This document shows positions 1-9,456 of a stretch of DNA of 64,000 nt, piece by piece. A program made the translations under genes and the position numbers. The notes under the pieces were generated by a model. It worked only from the letters and a program-made list of their open reading frames with translations, was not told where the DNA came from and ran no database searches. Each line of letters starts with the position of its first letter. Position 1 is the stretch's first letter. This DNA comes from Bradyrhizobium liaoningense (GTDB lineage: Bacteria > Pseudomonadota > Alphaproteobacteria > Rhizobiales > Xanthobacteraceae): NCBI RefSeq assembly GCF_018130955.1, contig NZ_JAFCJM010000015.1, positions 108,746 through 172,745 on the forward strand, given 5' to 3'.

Positions 1-1431
<1,431 letters not shown>

Positions 1432-1821
1432 ATTTTCCCTCCACCTGCGGCACACCGGGCACACGCGGCCAGTCGAGCCAGCTTGATCATTAACTTGATT
1501 ATGCGTCGGGCTAACCGGGCCCGACAAGGAGGACAAGCTGGACCTTCGGGGGGCCCACGGCCATGCGGAAAATCAAGCCTGTCGCAGATATGAAACAGGT
1601 CGGACGGCTGCTTGAGCTCTTTACCGAGATATCGGGAAGCGCCCCTGCAAACCCCCTATGCGGCCCATCGCGGTATTTAGGAACCGTCCGTCACCGATTC
1701 GGGACTCGCAATACGGTTCGGAACCTCCTAAATGCCGAAACCGGGCTCCAAGAGGCCCGACAGGAACAAAAGCCAAAATAACGGCATTGACGGGTAACAG
1801 GCGGAGCTAAGGCGTAAGACT
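1432..1821. other. 390-bp intergenic region between acs and topoisomerase IB
   Basis: Divergent promoter region for acs (minus) and the topoisomerase gene (plus). A 72-codon ORF at 1563-1781 has no recognisable domain and no clear ribosome binding site, so I do not call it. An imperfect dyad (ATTTAGGA near 1675, TCCTAAAT near 1728) lies inside it. I see no RNA gene or convincing operator. Confidence 0.5.
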
Positions 1822-2991
1822 ATGATGGATCAGCAGAATCTCGGGGCGCTTCAGCCCGCTTCGGCCGATCCCGCCGCTGTTGCGCTCGCAAAAGCGCTCG
1901 GACAATGGCCCAAACCGGCCTCTTTTCGGCGTCCGAGCCCGAAAAAGACCTATGACGCGGCCCACACGACCTCGGTGGAAGCACTCGCCCGGGAGCTGGG
2001 GCTGCGCCTCGGCGACCAGAACGAGCTGACCATTCGCCGCATCCGGCGCGGCAAGGGCTACTCCTTCGTCCGCCCCAACGGCGCGCATATCCGCGACGCC
2101 CGGACCATTCGCCGGCTGCACGCCATGGCGGTGCCGCCGGCCTATCGCGAAGTCCGCTATTCGGCCGATCCCAGCTCGCATCTGCAGGCCGTGGGTCGCG
2201 ATGCCGCGGGCCGACTGCAATACCGCTATCACGCCGATTGGGAAAAGGTCCGCGAGCAGCGCAAGGCGCATCGCCTGGAAAAGCTCGTCGGCGCGCTGCC
2301 AAAGATCCGGCGCAAGGTCTCCATGTTCCTGTCCGGCGAGGAGCCGACGCGCGAGTTTGCGCTTTCGGCGGTGATCGAGCTGATCGCCCGCACCGCGATC
2401 CGTCCCGGCAATGAGTCCTACGCGCGCCTCAACGGCACCCGCGGCGCCACCACCATGCTCAAATCGAACGTCACGCTCGAAGACGACAGCTTCGTGCTGA
2501 CGTTCAAAGCCAAGGGCGGCAAGGCGGTGCGCAAGGAATGCGACGCGGCCAAGCTCGTGCGCGCCATCGGCATTCTGCGTGGCGTGCCGGGAAAACGCAT
2601 GTTCCAGTATCGCGATGCCTACGGCATCGTGCGCGCGGTGAACACCACGCAGGTGAATGCGTTCTTGCGCGAGATCGCCGGCATCAAGATCTCGCTGAAG
2701 GATTTTCGTACGCTGATGGCCTCCGCCGTCGTCGTGGAATCGCTGTCGCGGATCACACCGGCGACCAGCCAGCGCGGCCGCAAGAAGCAGGTGCTGGATG
2801 CGATCCGCGCCGCGGCCGACAAGCTCTCGAACACGCCGGCGATCTGCCGCAAGAGCTACGTGCACGACACCATCGTCACGGCCTTCGAGGACGGCATCCT
2901 CGAGCGCTTTGCCGCGACCATGAAGGGCCAGCGCTCGCAGGCGCGACGCGAGCAGCTTCTGGCGCAGGTCGTGGCAACGGCCGCGGTTTAA
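1822..2991 (+). CDS. DNA topoisomerase IB (poxvirus/bacterial type)
   Basis: Relaxes supercoils through a transient 3'-phosphotyrosine nick, without ATP. The 389-residue protein has the N-terminal domain of bacterial TopIB and then the tyrosine-recombinase-like catalytic core. Visible catalytic residues: Arg194 in RPGNESY, Arg296 in KDFRT, and the nucleophile Tyr346 in CRKSYVHD. Length is normal for bacterial TopIB. The start is ATG at 1822 (MMDQQNL); a second ATG follows at once. It is a single gene, followed within 12 bp by a palindromic repeat that may end the transcript. Confidence 0.93.
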   Translation: MMDQQNLGALQPASADPAAVALAKALGQWPKPASFRRPSPKKTYDAAHTTSVEALARELGLRLGDQNELTIRRIRRGKGYSFVRPNGAHIRDARTIRRLHAMAVPPAYREVRYSADPSSHLQAVGRDAAGRLQYRYHADWEKVREQRKAHRLEKLVGALPKIRRKVSMFLSGEEPTREFALSAVIELIARTAIRPGNESYARLNGTRGATTMLKSNVTLEDDSFVLTFKAKGGKAVRKECDAAKLVRAIGILRGVPGKRMFQYRDAYGIVRAVNTTQVNAFLREIAGIKISLKDFRTLMASAVVVESLSRITPATSQRGRKKQVLDAIRAAADKLSNTPAICRKSYVHDTIVTAFEDGILERFAATMKGQRSQARREQLLAQVVATAAV

Positions 2992-3002
2992 GTCTTTAGT
3001 TT

Positions 3003-3051
3003 GAGCATGATCTTTTCGGAAAACCGCCTCACACTTTTCCGGATCATGCTC
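3003..3051. repeat. 49-bp nested palindromic intergenic element
   Basis: Outer arms gagcatgatc (3003-3012) and gatcatgctc (3042-3051) enclose inner arms cggaaaa (3017-3023) and ttttccg (3035-3041). From memory this is an abundant Bradyrhizobium intergenic palindrome. It lies between convergent genes (topoisomerase and SRPBCC), where it could act as a bidirectional terminator. Confidence 0.8.
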
Positions 3052-3055
3052 TAGC

Positions 3056-3514
3056 TTACATCTTCTCGTTTGCCAGGCCCTTGTCGGGGCCCGGATTCCG
3101 GCCGGCGGCTGCGCTCGTCAGCCGATCCAGATAGTGCGCCCAGCCTCTGTCATGGCTGATGCACTGCGCTTCGTTGGGCAGGCCGCTATGGGTCATGCGC
3201 AGCAAGGTGCCGCCGTCGCGCTCGATGAGATCGATCTCGATCAGGCTGGAGCCGGGCGGCACTTCCTGGCCGCCGTCCCAGCCGAAGGTGTAGGCCAGGC
3301 GATGCACCGGCACGACCTCGCGAAATGCGCCGCGGGCCACGCCGCTGCGGGGACCGATGCCCTTCAGCAGATAGAGCCCGTCGGGATGCGGCTCCATCGT
3401 CGCCTCGGTACCCATCCAGCTCAAGATCTTGTCGGGATCCGTCAGGAAAGCAAAGACGGTGGCACGCGGGGCCGCGATCTGGGTCTCGCGTCGGACTATG
3501 AACGGCTCGGTCAT
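3056..3514 (-). CDS. SRPBCC (AHSA1-like) domain protein
   Basis: A 152-residue START/Bet v 1-fold protein of the activator-of-Hsp90-ATPase-like group. It opens MTEPFIVRRETQIAAP, the usual first strand, followed by TVFAFLTDPDKILSWMG and a C-terminal helix (GWAHYLDRL). Such proteins bind hydrophobic ligands in a cavity; the substrate cannot be read from sequence. The ATG at 3514 is chosen because homology-like sequence begins there, although the frame runs open much further upstream. It is divergent from the adenylate cyclase gene with 66 bp between starts. Confidence 0.85.
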   Translation of the reverse strand: MTEPFIVRRETQIAAPRATVFAFLTDPDKILSWMGTEATMEPHPDGLYLLKGIGPRSGVARGAFREVVPVHRLAYTFGWDGGQEVPPGSSLIEIDLIERDGGTLLRMTHSGLPNEAQCISHDRGWAHYLDRLTSAAAGRNPGPDKGLANEKM

Positions 3515-3580
3515 TGCGGCTGCGTTCTCCGTTGCGCTGGGTGAGATGGCGGTGCCGGCGTTCCAGTTCAAGGATAGGCC

Positions 3581-4705
3581 GTGACAAAGATGGCGCCCGG
3601 ACGCCATGATCGGGGCATGAAACTTTCCTCCACGCTCGCCTGGCTGGTCGATTCCGCCGCGGAGACCGCGGGCGCGGACCGGTTGCTCGCGGAACTCGGC
3701 GCGCATCTGGTCGCGGACGGGTTGCCGCTTGCGGCCGGTGCGCTGACCCTCGACGTGCCGCATCCCCTGATTGCGCGACGAACCTGGCTGTGGCGCGCCA
3801 ACAGCGGCGAGGTCGTGGAAGCCCTCGGCTTTGCCTCGGGTGCGGCAGTGTTTGCGCCGCAAGCGCCTGGTGACGCCGGCCGCCGCTGGCTCGGCGACAT
3901 CGCAAGCGGCGTGGTGCACGAAGACGTGATCGGGCCGCGACAAGACGGCCCGTCGCTGGGCTGGATCGGGCCGCGGCCCTTCACGCCGGAGGAGGTCGAT
4001 GAACTCAGGCAGGCCGCGCGTTTCGCCGCCGCACCCTTGGCCGTGCTCGCCGCGCGCGCGACGCTGTTCGCGACGCTCGAAGCCTATCTCGGACGGCGCA
4101 GTGCCGCGCGCGTGCTGGCAGCTCCGTTGCGACGCGACCTGGGTGAAACGATTCAGGCAGCGCTGCTCTACGCCGATCTGCGCAGTTTCACGGCACTCTC
4201 CGAAGACAATCCGCCTGAAGCTGTCATCGCGGCGCTCGATGCCTGGTTCGACCGCATCGCCGGCGCCGTTCACGCCTTCGGCGGCGAGGTCCTGAAATTC
4301 ATCGGCGACGGCGTGCTCGCGATCTTTCCGGTGGTCGACGGGCGACCGCGTCGTGCGTGCCAGGCGGCTCTGCGCGCGGCCGCGGCCGCGCAGGCTGGCA
4401 TGGCGCATCTGAACGAGGAGCGGCAGAAACAGGGACTGCCTTCCCTGTCGTTCGGCGCGGCGCTGCATCTCGGCGAAATGCTCTGGGGCAATATCGGCGC
4501 CGCCAACCGTCTGGACTTCACCGCGATTGGAGCCGCCGTGAATCTCGCGAGCCGGCTCGAAGGCCTGTGTCGGCCGCTCGGCAAGACCGTGCTCGTCTCA
4601 GGCGCGCTCGCCGCCGAGACCGACGCGCAGTTGATCGCGCTTGGAACGCATGCGCTGCGCGGCATTGCGTCGCCGTGTGAGGTGTTTGCCCTGCCGGAGG
4701 GGTAG
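3581..4705 (+). CDS. class III adenylate/guanylate cyclase
   Basis: Likely makes cAMP. The C-terminal half is a class III nucleotidyl cyclase domain with both metal-binding aspartates: Asp199 in YADLRSFT and Asp243 in FIGDGVLAIF. The N-terminal ~180 residues resemble a sensor-type region with no transmembrane helix. GTG at 3581 is preceded by AAGGA at good spacing; ATG at 3617 would give 362 residues and is the alternative. Purine specificity was not tested, so guanylate cyclase cannot be excluded. A second class III cyclase lies at 22173. Confidence 0.9.
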   Translation: MTKMAPGRHDRGMKLSSTLAWLVDSAAETAGADRLLAELGAHLVADGLPLAAGALTLDVPHPLIARRTWLWRANSGEVVEALGFASGAAVFAPQAPGDAGRRWLGDIASGVVHEDVIGPRQDGPSLGWIGPRPFTPEEVDELRQAARFAAAPLAVLAARATLFATLEAYLGRRSAARVLAAPLRRDLGETIQAALLYADLRSFTALSEDNPPEAVIAALDAWFDRIAGAVHAFGGEVLKFIGDGVLAIFPVVDGRPRRACQAALRAAAAAQAGMAHLNEERQKQGLPSLSFGAALHLGEMLWGNIGAANRLDFTAIGAAVNLASRLEGLCRPLGKTVLVSGALAAETDAQLIALGTHALRGIASPCEVFALPEG

Positions 4706-4781
4706 GTCTAGCCATCCGTCATTGTCGCCGCGGAAACAGTCTGGATTGCTTCGCTGCGCTCGCAATGACGAGCCATTGTGC
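4706..4781. repeat. short intergenic repeat between convergent genes
   Basis: Holds gtcattgt near 4717 and cgctcgcaatgac near 4758-4770, a boundary pair (GTCATTG/CAATGAC) typical of Bradyrhizobium dispersed repeats. It lies between the cyclase and EVE genes, which converge. No gene is visible. Confidence 0.5.
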
Positions 4782-5201
4782 CTACAGCCCGCCCATCTTG
4801 CAGACGAGCTTCCACTCCTCGGCCGTCACCGGCTGCACCGACAGCCGCGAATACTTCACCAGCGCCATGTCCGCGAGCTTCTTGTCTGCCTTGATCGCGG
4901 CCATCGTCACCGGCGTCTTCAGGGGCTTGTCGGCCTTGATGTCGACGCAGACGAACTTTTCGGTCTTGTCGGTCGGATCGGGATAGGCCTCCTTGATGAC
5001 CTCCGCGATGCCGACGATCTCCTTGCCCTCGTTGGAGTGATAGAAGAACGCCTTGTCGCCCTTCTTCATGGCCACGAGATTCTGGCGCGCGGTAAAATTG
5101 CGCACGCCGGTCCAGGCCTCGCCTTTCGCGCCCTTGGCGACCTGCTGGTCCCAGGACCACACGGACGGTTCGGATTTCACCAGCCAGTACGCCATGCTCA
5201 T
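4782..5201 (-). CDS. EVE domain-containing protein
   Basis: A 139-residue single-domain protein starting [18 protein letters not shown], the hallmark opening of EVE (THYN1-like) proteins, with [11 protein letters not shown] and the FFYHSN strand typical of the fold. EVE is PUA-like and is thought to read modified bases in DNA or RNA; the ligand here is unknown. The start overlaps the gpsA stop (ATGA), so it is the third gene of a tsaD-gpsA-EVE operon and probably translationally coupled. An internal ATG at 5195 is a possible alternative start. Confidence 0.93.
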   Translation of the reverse strand: MSMAYWLVKSEPSVWSWDQQVAKGAKGEAWTGVRNFTARQNLVAMKKGDKAFFYHSNEGKEIVGIAEVIKEAYPDPTDKTEKFVCVDIKADKPLKTPVTMAAIKADKKLADMALVKYSRLSVQPVTAEEWKLVCKMGGL

Positions 5202-6178
5202 TCCTCAGCCTTGAAGGGGCGCGTCAAAAGTCCGGAGATCGCGGCGTCGATCGTGGTCTTGCCGCTCAGGATCGCCGCCACCGCCTGTGATACCGGCATC
5301 TCGATATTTTGCGAAGCCGCCAGTTCGATCAGCACGGGCGCGGTGAATTCGCCCTCGGCGAGCTTGCCGGCCGGCGGCTTCTCGCCGCGGCCGAGTGCGA
5401 GCCCGAGCGCAAAGTTGCGCGATTGCGGGCTTGCGCAGCTCAGGATCAGATCGCCAAGGCCGGAGAGCCCGGCCAGCGTCTCGCCGCGCGCACCGAGCAC
5501 CCGGCCGAACCGGGCGAGCTCGGCAAAGCCGCGCGTGGTGAGCGCGGCCTGCGCGGACGCGCCGAGCTTGCGTCCGACCGCGATGCCCACCGCAATCGCC
5601 AGCACGTTCTTCGCCGCGCCGCCGATCTCGACACCGCGGACGTCCGTGGAGTGATAGGGCCGGAAGGTCGGCGAGCCTAGCGCCTGCACCAATGCGCTTG
5701 CGATCTGCTCATCCTTTGCGGCGAGCGTGACTGCTGTCGGCAGGCCGCGCGCGACGTCGTCGGCAAAACTCGGACCCGAGAGGATCGCAGGGCACGTGGC
5801 GGGCGCGGCTTCCGCGATCACGTCGGTCATGAATTTGTGCGTGCCGTGCTCGATGCCCTTGGCGCAGGCGATGACAGGCACGGGTCCCGTCAGATGCGAT
5901 GCCAGCGCGTTGACGGCGCCGCGCAGATGCTGCGCGGGCGTTGCGATCAGGATCATGTCGGCTCGTGCCGCCAAGGCCAGCTCGCTCGTCACCACGATGT
6001 CCGGCGGGATCGCCATGCCCGGCAGCCGCGGATTATCGCGCGTCGAGGCAATCCGCGCGGCGTGCTCCGCATTGCGCGCCCAGAGGGTGACGCTGCGGCC
6101 CGCCCGCGCCGCGACCGTTGCCAGCGCCGTTCCCCAGGCGCCCGCGCCGATCACCGCGACCGATTGGAATGCCGGCAT
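5198..6178 (-). CDS. gpsA: NAD(P)H-dependent glycerol-3-phosphate dehydrogenase
   Basis: Reduces dihydroxyacetone phosphate to sn-glycerol 3-phosphate for phospholipid synthesis. The 326-residue protein has the N-terminal Rossmann motif [10 protein letters not shown] (residues 11-20), the CAKGIE and LSGPSFA segments, and [10 protein letters not shown] with the catalytic lysine. Length is normal. It lies two bases after the tsaD stop and overlaps the EVE start by four bases, so the three are one transcript. Confidence 0.97.
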   Translation of the reverse strand: MPAFQSVAVIGAGAWGTALATVAARAGRSVTLWARNAEHAARIASTRDNPRLPGMAIPPDIVVTSELALAARADMILIATPAQHLRGAVNALASHLTGPVPVIACAKGIEHGTHKFMTDVIAEAAPATCPAILSGPSFADDVARGLPTAVTLAAKDEQIASALVQALGSPTFRPYHSTDVRGVEIGGAAKNVLAIAVGIAVGRKLGASAQAALTTRGFAELARFGRVLGARGETLAGLSGLGDLILSCASPQSRNFALGLALGRGEKPPAGKLAEGEFTAPVLIELAASQNIEMPVSQAVAAILSGKTTIDAAISGLLTRPFKAEE

Positions 6179-6180
6179 GG

Positions 6181-7254
6181 CTAGAACCCCGCGCGGGTGT
6201 TGCCGTAGCCGGCGGGCGCCGTGGCATTTGCGTCGAGCAGCCAGCGTGCCCGGGGCTGCGCTTCCATCGTATCGGTCAGGCCGAGCGCGAGGCGTTCGGC
6301 GCCGGCCCAGGCGATCATGGCGCCGTTGTCGGTGCAGAGCGCCGGCGGCGGCATGATGAGCTGGGTCTGCGCCTTGTCGGCGACGTCCTGCAACGCGCCG
6401 CGGATCGCCTGATTGGCGGCGACGCCGCCGGCGGCGACGAGCGCATGCGGCGCACCGAACTGTTCGCGGAAGAGTTTGAGGCCCACGCTCAGCCGATCCG
6501 CGGTCGATTCCAGCACCGCGGCCTGAAAGCTGGCGCAGAGGTCGCTGATGTCCTGCGGCTCCAGCGGCACGATGCGGCTCGCTTCGTTGCGCACGGCCGT
6601 CTTCAGGCCCGACAGCGAAAAGTTTGCATCAGCCCGTCCCAGCATCGGTCGCGGAAGTGCAAATCGCGCGGCATCGCCGTTGCTGGCCTCGCGTTCAACC
6701 TGCGGTCCGCCGGGGTAGGGCAGTCCCAGCATCTTCGCCACCTTGTCAAAAGCTTCGCCGATAGCATCGTCAACGGTGGTGCCGAGCCGTACATATTGGC
6801 CGACGCCGACAACGGCGACGATTTGCGTGTGACCGCCGGAGGCGAGGAACAGGCAGTAGGGAAAATCGAGCCGATCGGTGAGGCGTGGCGTCAGCGCATG
6901 CGCCTCGAGATGGTTCACCGCGACAAGCGGCGTGTCGTGCACCATCGCAATCGCCTTCGCCGTGGTGAGCCCCACGATGACGCCGCCGATCAGCCCGGGA
7001 CCTGCGGCGGCGGCGACGCCGGACAGTTCCGCAAAACCGACTCCGGCCTCCTTCATGGCGCGTTCGATAATACCGTCGAGCAGGTCGACATGGGCGCGCG
7101 CGGCGATCTCCGGCACCACGCCGCCGAAGCGGGCATGCTCGTCCACCTGCGAGCGCACGATGTTGGAGCGGATCGTTCCGCTGCCGTCAGGCGCGCGCTC
7201 GATCACCGCCGCGGCGGTCTCGTCGCAGGTGGTTTCAATGCCCAGCACCAGCAT
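6181..7254 (-). CDS. tsaD: tRNA N6-adenosine threonylcarbamoyltransferase TsaD
   Basis: Transfers threonylcarbamoyl to A37 of ANN-decoding tRNAs, with TsaB and TsaE. The sequence begins [13 protein letters not shown], the family's usual N-terminus, and has the metal-binding NHLEAH motif and the ASGGH phosphate loop. I place the start at ATG 7254 (357 residues). The frame extends to a TTG at 7272, which would add six residues that normal TsaD proteins lack. It is the first gene of tsaD-gpsA-EVE and is divergent from hemD. Confidence 0.96.
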   Translation of the reverse strand: MLVLGIETTCDETAAAVIERAPDGSGTIRSNIVRSQVDEHARFGGVVPEIAARAHVDLLDGIIERAMKEAGVGFAELSGVAAAAGPGLIGGVIVGLTTAKAIAMVHDTPLVAVNHLEAHALTPRLTDRLDFPYCLFLASGGHTQIVAVVGVGQYVRLGTTVDDAIGEAFDKVAKMLGLPYPGGPQVEREASNGDAARFALPRPMLGRADANFSLSGLKTAVRNEASRIVPLEPQDISDLCASFQAAVLESTADRLSVGLKLFREQFGAPHALVAAGGVAANQAIRGALQDVADKAQTQLIMPPPALCTDNGAMIAWAGAERLALGLTDTMEAQPRARWLLDANATAPAGYGNTRAGF

Positions 7255-7405
7255 TGGCGATTCGTTATCCAATTTGCGGCCTTGCGCTCATCCGTAAAGC
7301 AGAGTTCTGGTACGTCCGGTAGCATTCCGGGGTCGCCAAGCGCAATTGTCACGCTTTGTCTTTATCCCTTGAAGCTTCACCACGACGTGCCGGGGACTAT
7401 AGACC

Positions 7406-8152
7406 ATGGCCATTCTTGTGACACGGCCGCATCCTGACAATGAGACCACCGCGGTCGCCTTGCGCGCGCGCGGCTTCGACGTGCACCTTGCGCCGCTCCT
7501 GAAGTTCGAGCCCGTTGCGTTCCACGACGCGGGCGAAATCAGATATGGCGCCGTCATCGTCACCTCGGCCAACGCGATCCGCGCCATCGTGCCGCAACTG
7601 GCGGAACTGAAGCTGTCGAAGCTTCCGCTGTTCGCAGTCGGCGAACACACTGCCTCCGCCGCCCGCGAGGCCGGCTTTGTCGAGGTCATCGTCGCCGGCG
7701 GCGATGCGGCCGCCTTGCGCGACACCGTGCTGAAGGGCGCGCGCGACAAGCTCTTGAAGAAGAAAAGCACGCTGCTCTATCTGGCGGGGGCCGACCTGTC
7801 GCGCGATCTCGCCAGCGAACTGGGTGCCGAAGGCTTTGACGTGGTCACGCAAACGACCTACCGCATGGCGCCGGTCAGGCATCTGCCCCGCGAGGTCTGC
7901 GACGGCTTCGCCGCCCACGGCATCGAGGCCGTCCTGCATTATTCCAGGCGCAGCGCGCGGGCTTTCCTGGACGCGGCGCGCAGCGAGGGCGTCGAAATCT
8001 CGGCGCTGGCGATTCCCCAATGCTGCCTGTCCGAAAATGTCGCCAGTGTCCTGCGCGAGGCGGGCGCGACACAGGTTACGGTAGCGGCTTCGCCCGACGA
8101 AAATGCCCTGTTCGAAACCTTGGAGCGTGCGTTGCGCACCCGTTTGGCGTAA
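7406..8152 (+). CDS. hemD: uroporphyrinogen-III synthase
   Basis: Cyclises hydroxymethylbilane to uroporphyrinogen III in heme synthesis. The 248 residues match HemD in length and in the diffuse pattern of this poorly conserved family: MAILVTRPHPDNE start, VIVTSANAIRA near residue 50, the AVGEHTASAAR helix, and a C-terminal VTVAASPDENALFE. The next two genes, mic60-like and hemY, are the classic alphaproteobacterial partners, which supports the call. It is divergent from tsaD. Confidence 0.92.
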   Translation: MAILVTRPHPDNETTAVALRARGFDVHLAPLLKFEPVAFHDAGEIRYGAVIVTSANAIRAIVPQLAELKLSKLPLFAVGEHTASAAREAGFVEVIVAGGDAAALRDTVLKGARDKLLKKKSTLLYLAGADLSRDLASELGAEGFDVVTQTTYRMAPVRHLPREVCDGFAAHGIEAVLHYSRRSARAFLDAARSEGVEISALAIPQCCLSENVASVLREAGATQVTVAASPDENALFETLERALRTRLA

Positions 8153-8219
8153 GAGAACGGGCCGAATCCGGTAAAATGGGTCCGGATCAGTACGCTTTGC
8201 AAGTTGAGGAAACGTCACG

Positions 8220-9449
8220 ATGGCCGATGACAAGCCTGAAGACGCAGGATTGGCCCCCGAATCCGGCCGTGCCAAGCGCACACCGCCCACCATCGATCTC
8301 GAAGCCACGGAAGTTTCCACCCAGCCGCAGCAGGCAGGTGAGGCGGAGCCGCAACCCGAGCACGCCAAGGCAAGTGTTGAGGCAGGTACGGAGACAGAGG
8401 CGGCGGCTGCAAGCGAGCAGGTCGAGGCACAGCCCGAGCCGGAGCGGCGCGAGGCCACGACGGCCGTTCCGCCGGCGCCGGTATCTGCCTGGGTGATCGC
8501 GCCGCTGTCGGGCGCGGTGGCGGCCGCACTCGTCATCGCGGTCGGCTGGATGCTGGGCTGGCCCGCGGTGCAGGCCCCGCCCGCTGCGCCGCAGGTCACG
8601 TCAGCAGCCGTCGATGCGTTGACTGGCCGCGTCGCCAGTGTCGAAGCCAAGGTGAGCAAGCCCGCCGTCGATCCCGCCGCGGCCGCCCGCGTCGATGCGC
8701 TTGAGAAATCATTGGCCGGCCTGCGCAGCGATATCGCCGCGGTCCGCGCGCAGTCGGACAAGCTTGCCAGCACCGTGGACGCGGTGAAGGCAGCGCCGCA
8801 CGATGCGGCGGCCGCGCCCGATTTCTCCGCCGTCAACGAGCGCATCGCCCAGCTCGAAAAGAACATCAAGGCCGAGCGTGCCGAGCTCGCACAGCAGGGC
8901 GAGAAGATCGCTGACGCCAAGCCCGCCGACGACAAGCCGCTACGCCGCGTCGTGGCGGCCTCGCTGCTCGATGTCGCCGTTCGTCACGGCGACGGCTACG
9001 CCGCGCAGCTCGCGGCGGCGCGCTCGTTCTCCGCCGATCCCAACATGCTGAAGCCGCTCGACGCCTTCGCGGCGTCAGGCGTTCCGAGCCCGGTCGTGCT
9101 GACTCGCGAGCTGCTCAACATCGTGCCAAAGCTGTCGCCGCCCGCGGAGGCGCAGACAAGCGGCACCGGCATCGTCGATCGCCTTCAAGCGGGCGCGGCC
9201 AAGCTCGTCCGCATCGAGCGCACCGATGCCGTCGGTAACGATCGCGCCGCCATCGTCGCGCGGGTGACCGCCGCGGCGCTGCGCAACGATTTCAACGAAG
9301 CGCGTCGCGAATTGAAGACCTTGCCCGAGGTCGACCGCGAGCCGGCAAAAGCCTGGCTAGAAAAGACCGATGCGCGCGACGCGGCGCTCGCCGCCTCCCG
9401 CAAATTCGCCGACGATGCCATGGCGGACCTCGCCAAAGCTGCGCAATAG
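8220..9449 (+). CDS. Mic60/mitofilin-like inner-membrane protein
   Basis: A 409-residue protein with a charged Pro/Glu-rich cytoplasmic N-terminus (1-85), one transmembrane helix (~88-112), a coiled-coil-prone middle (~125-240) and a C-terminal mitofilin-like helical domain. Alphaproteobacterial Mic60 is the bacterial relative of the crista-junction protein and is typically encoded between hemD and hemY, exactly as here. Its role would be shaping intracytoplasmic membranes or contacting the outer membrane. Sequence conservation of this family is low, so position and architecture carry much of the call. Confidence 0.85.
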   Translation: MADDKPEDAGLAPESGRAKRTPPTIDLEATEVSTQPQQAGEAEPQPEHAKASVEAGTETEAAAASEQVEAQPEPERREATTAVPPAPVSAWVIAPLSGAVAAALVIAVGWMLGWPAVQAPPAAPQVTSAAVDALTGRVASVEAKVSKPAVDPAAAARVDALEKSLAGLRSDIAAVRAQSDKLASTVDAVKAAPHDAAAAPDFSAVNERIAQLEKNIKAERAELAQQGEKIADAKPADDKPLRRVVAASLLDVAVRHGDGYAAQLAAARSFSADPNMLKPLDAFAASGVPSPVVLTRELLNIVPKLSPPAEAQTSGTGIVDRLQAGAAKLVRIERTDAVGNDRAAIVARVTAAALRNDFNEARRELKTLPEVDREPAKAWLEKTDARDAALAASRKFADDAMADLAKAAQ

Positions 9450-9456
9450 GATTTTC

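Noticed and set aside
1483..1499. Possible FixK/FNR box near TTGATC and TTGAT upstream of acs
   Set aside because: The two TTGAT units are direct, not inverted; no TTGAT-N4-ATCAA is present.
1563..1781. 72-codon ORF between acs and topoisomerase IB
   Set aside because: No domain or convincing start; composition resembles non-coding sequence.
1807..2865. 352-codon ORF antisense to topoisomerase IB
   Set aside because: No domain, no ribosome binding site; the plus-strand gene has all catalytic motifs.
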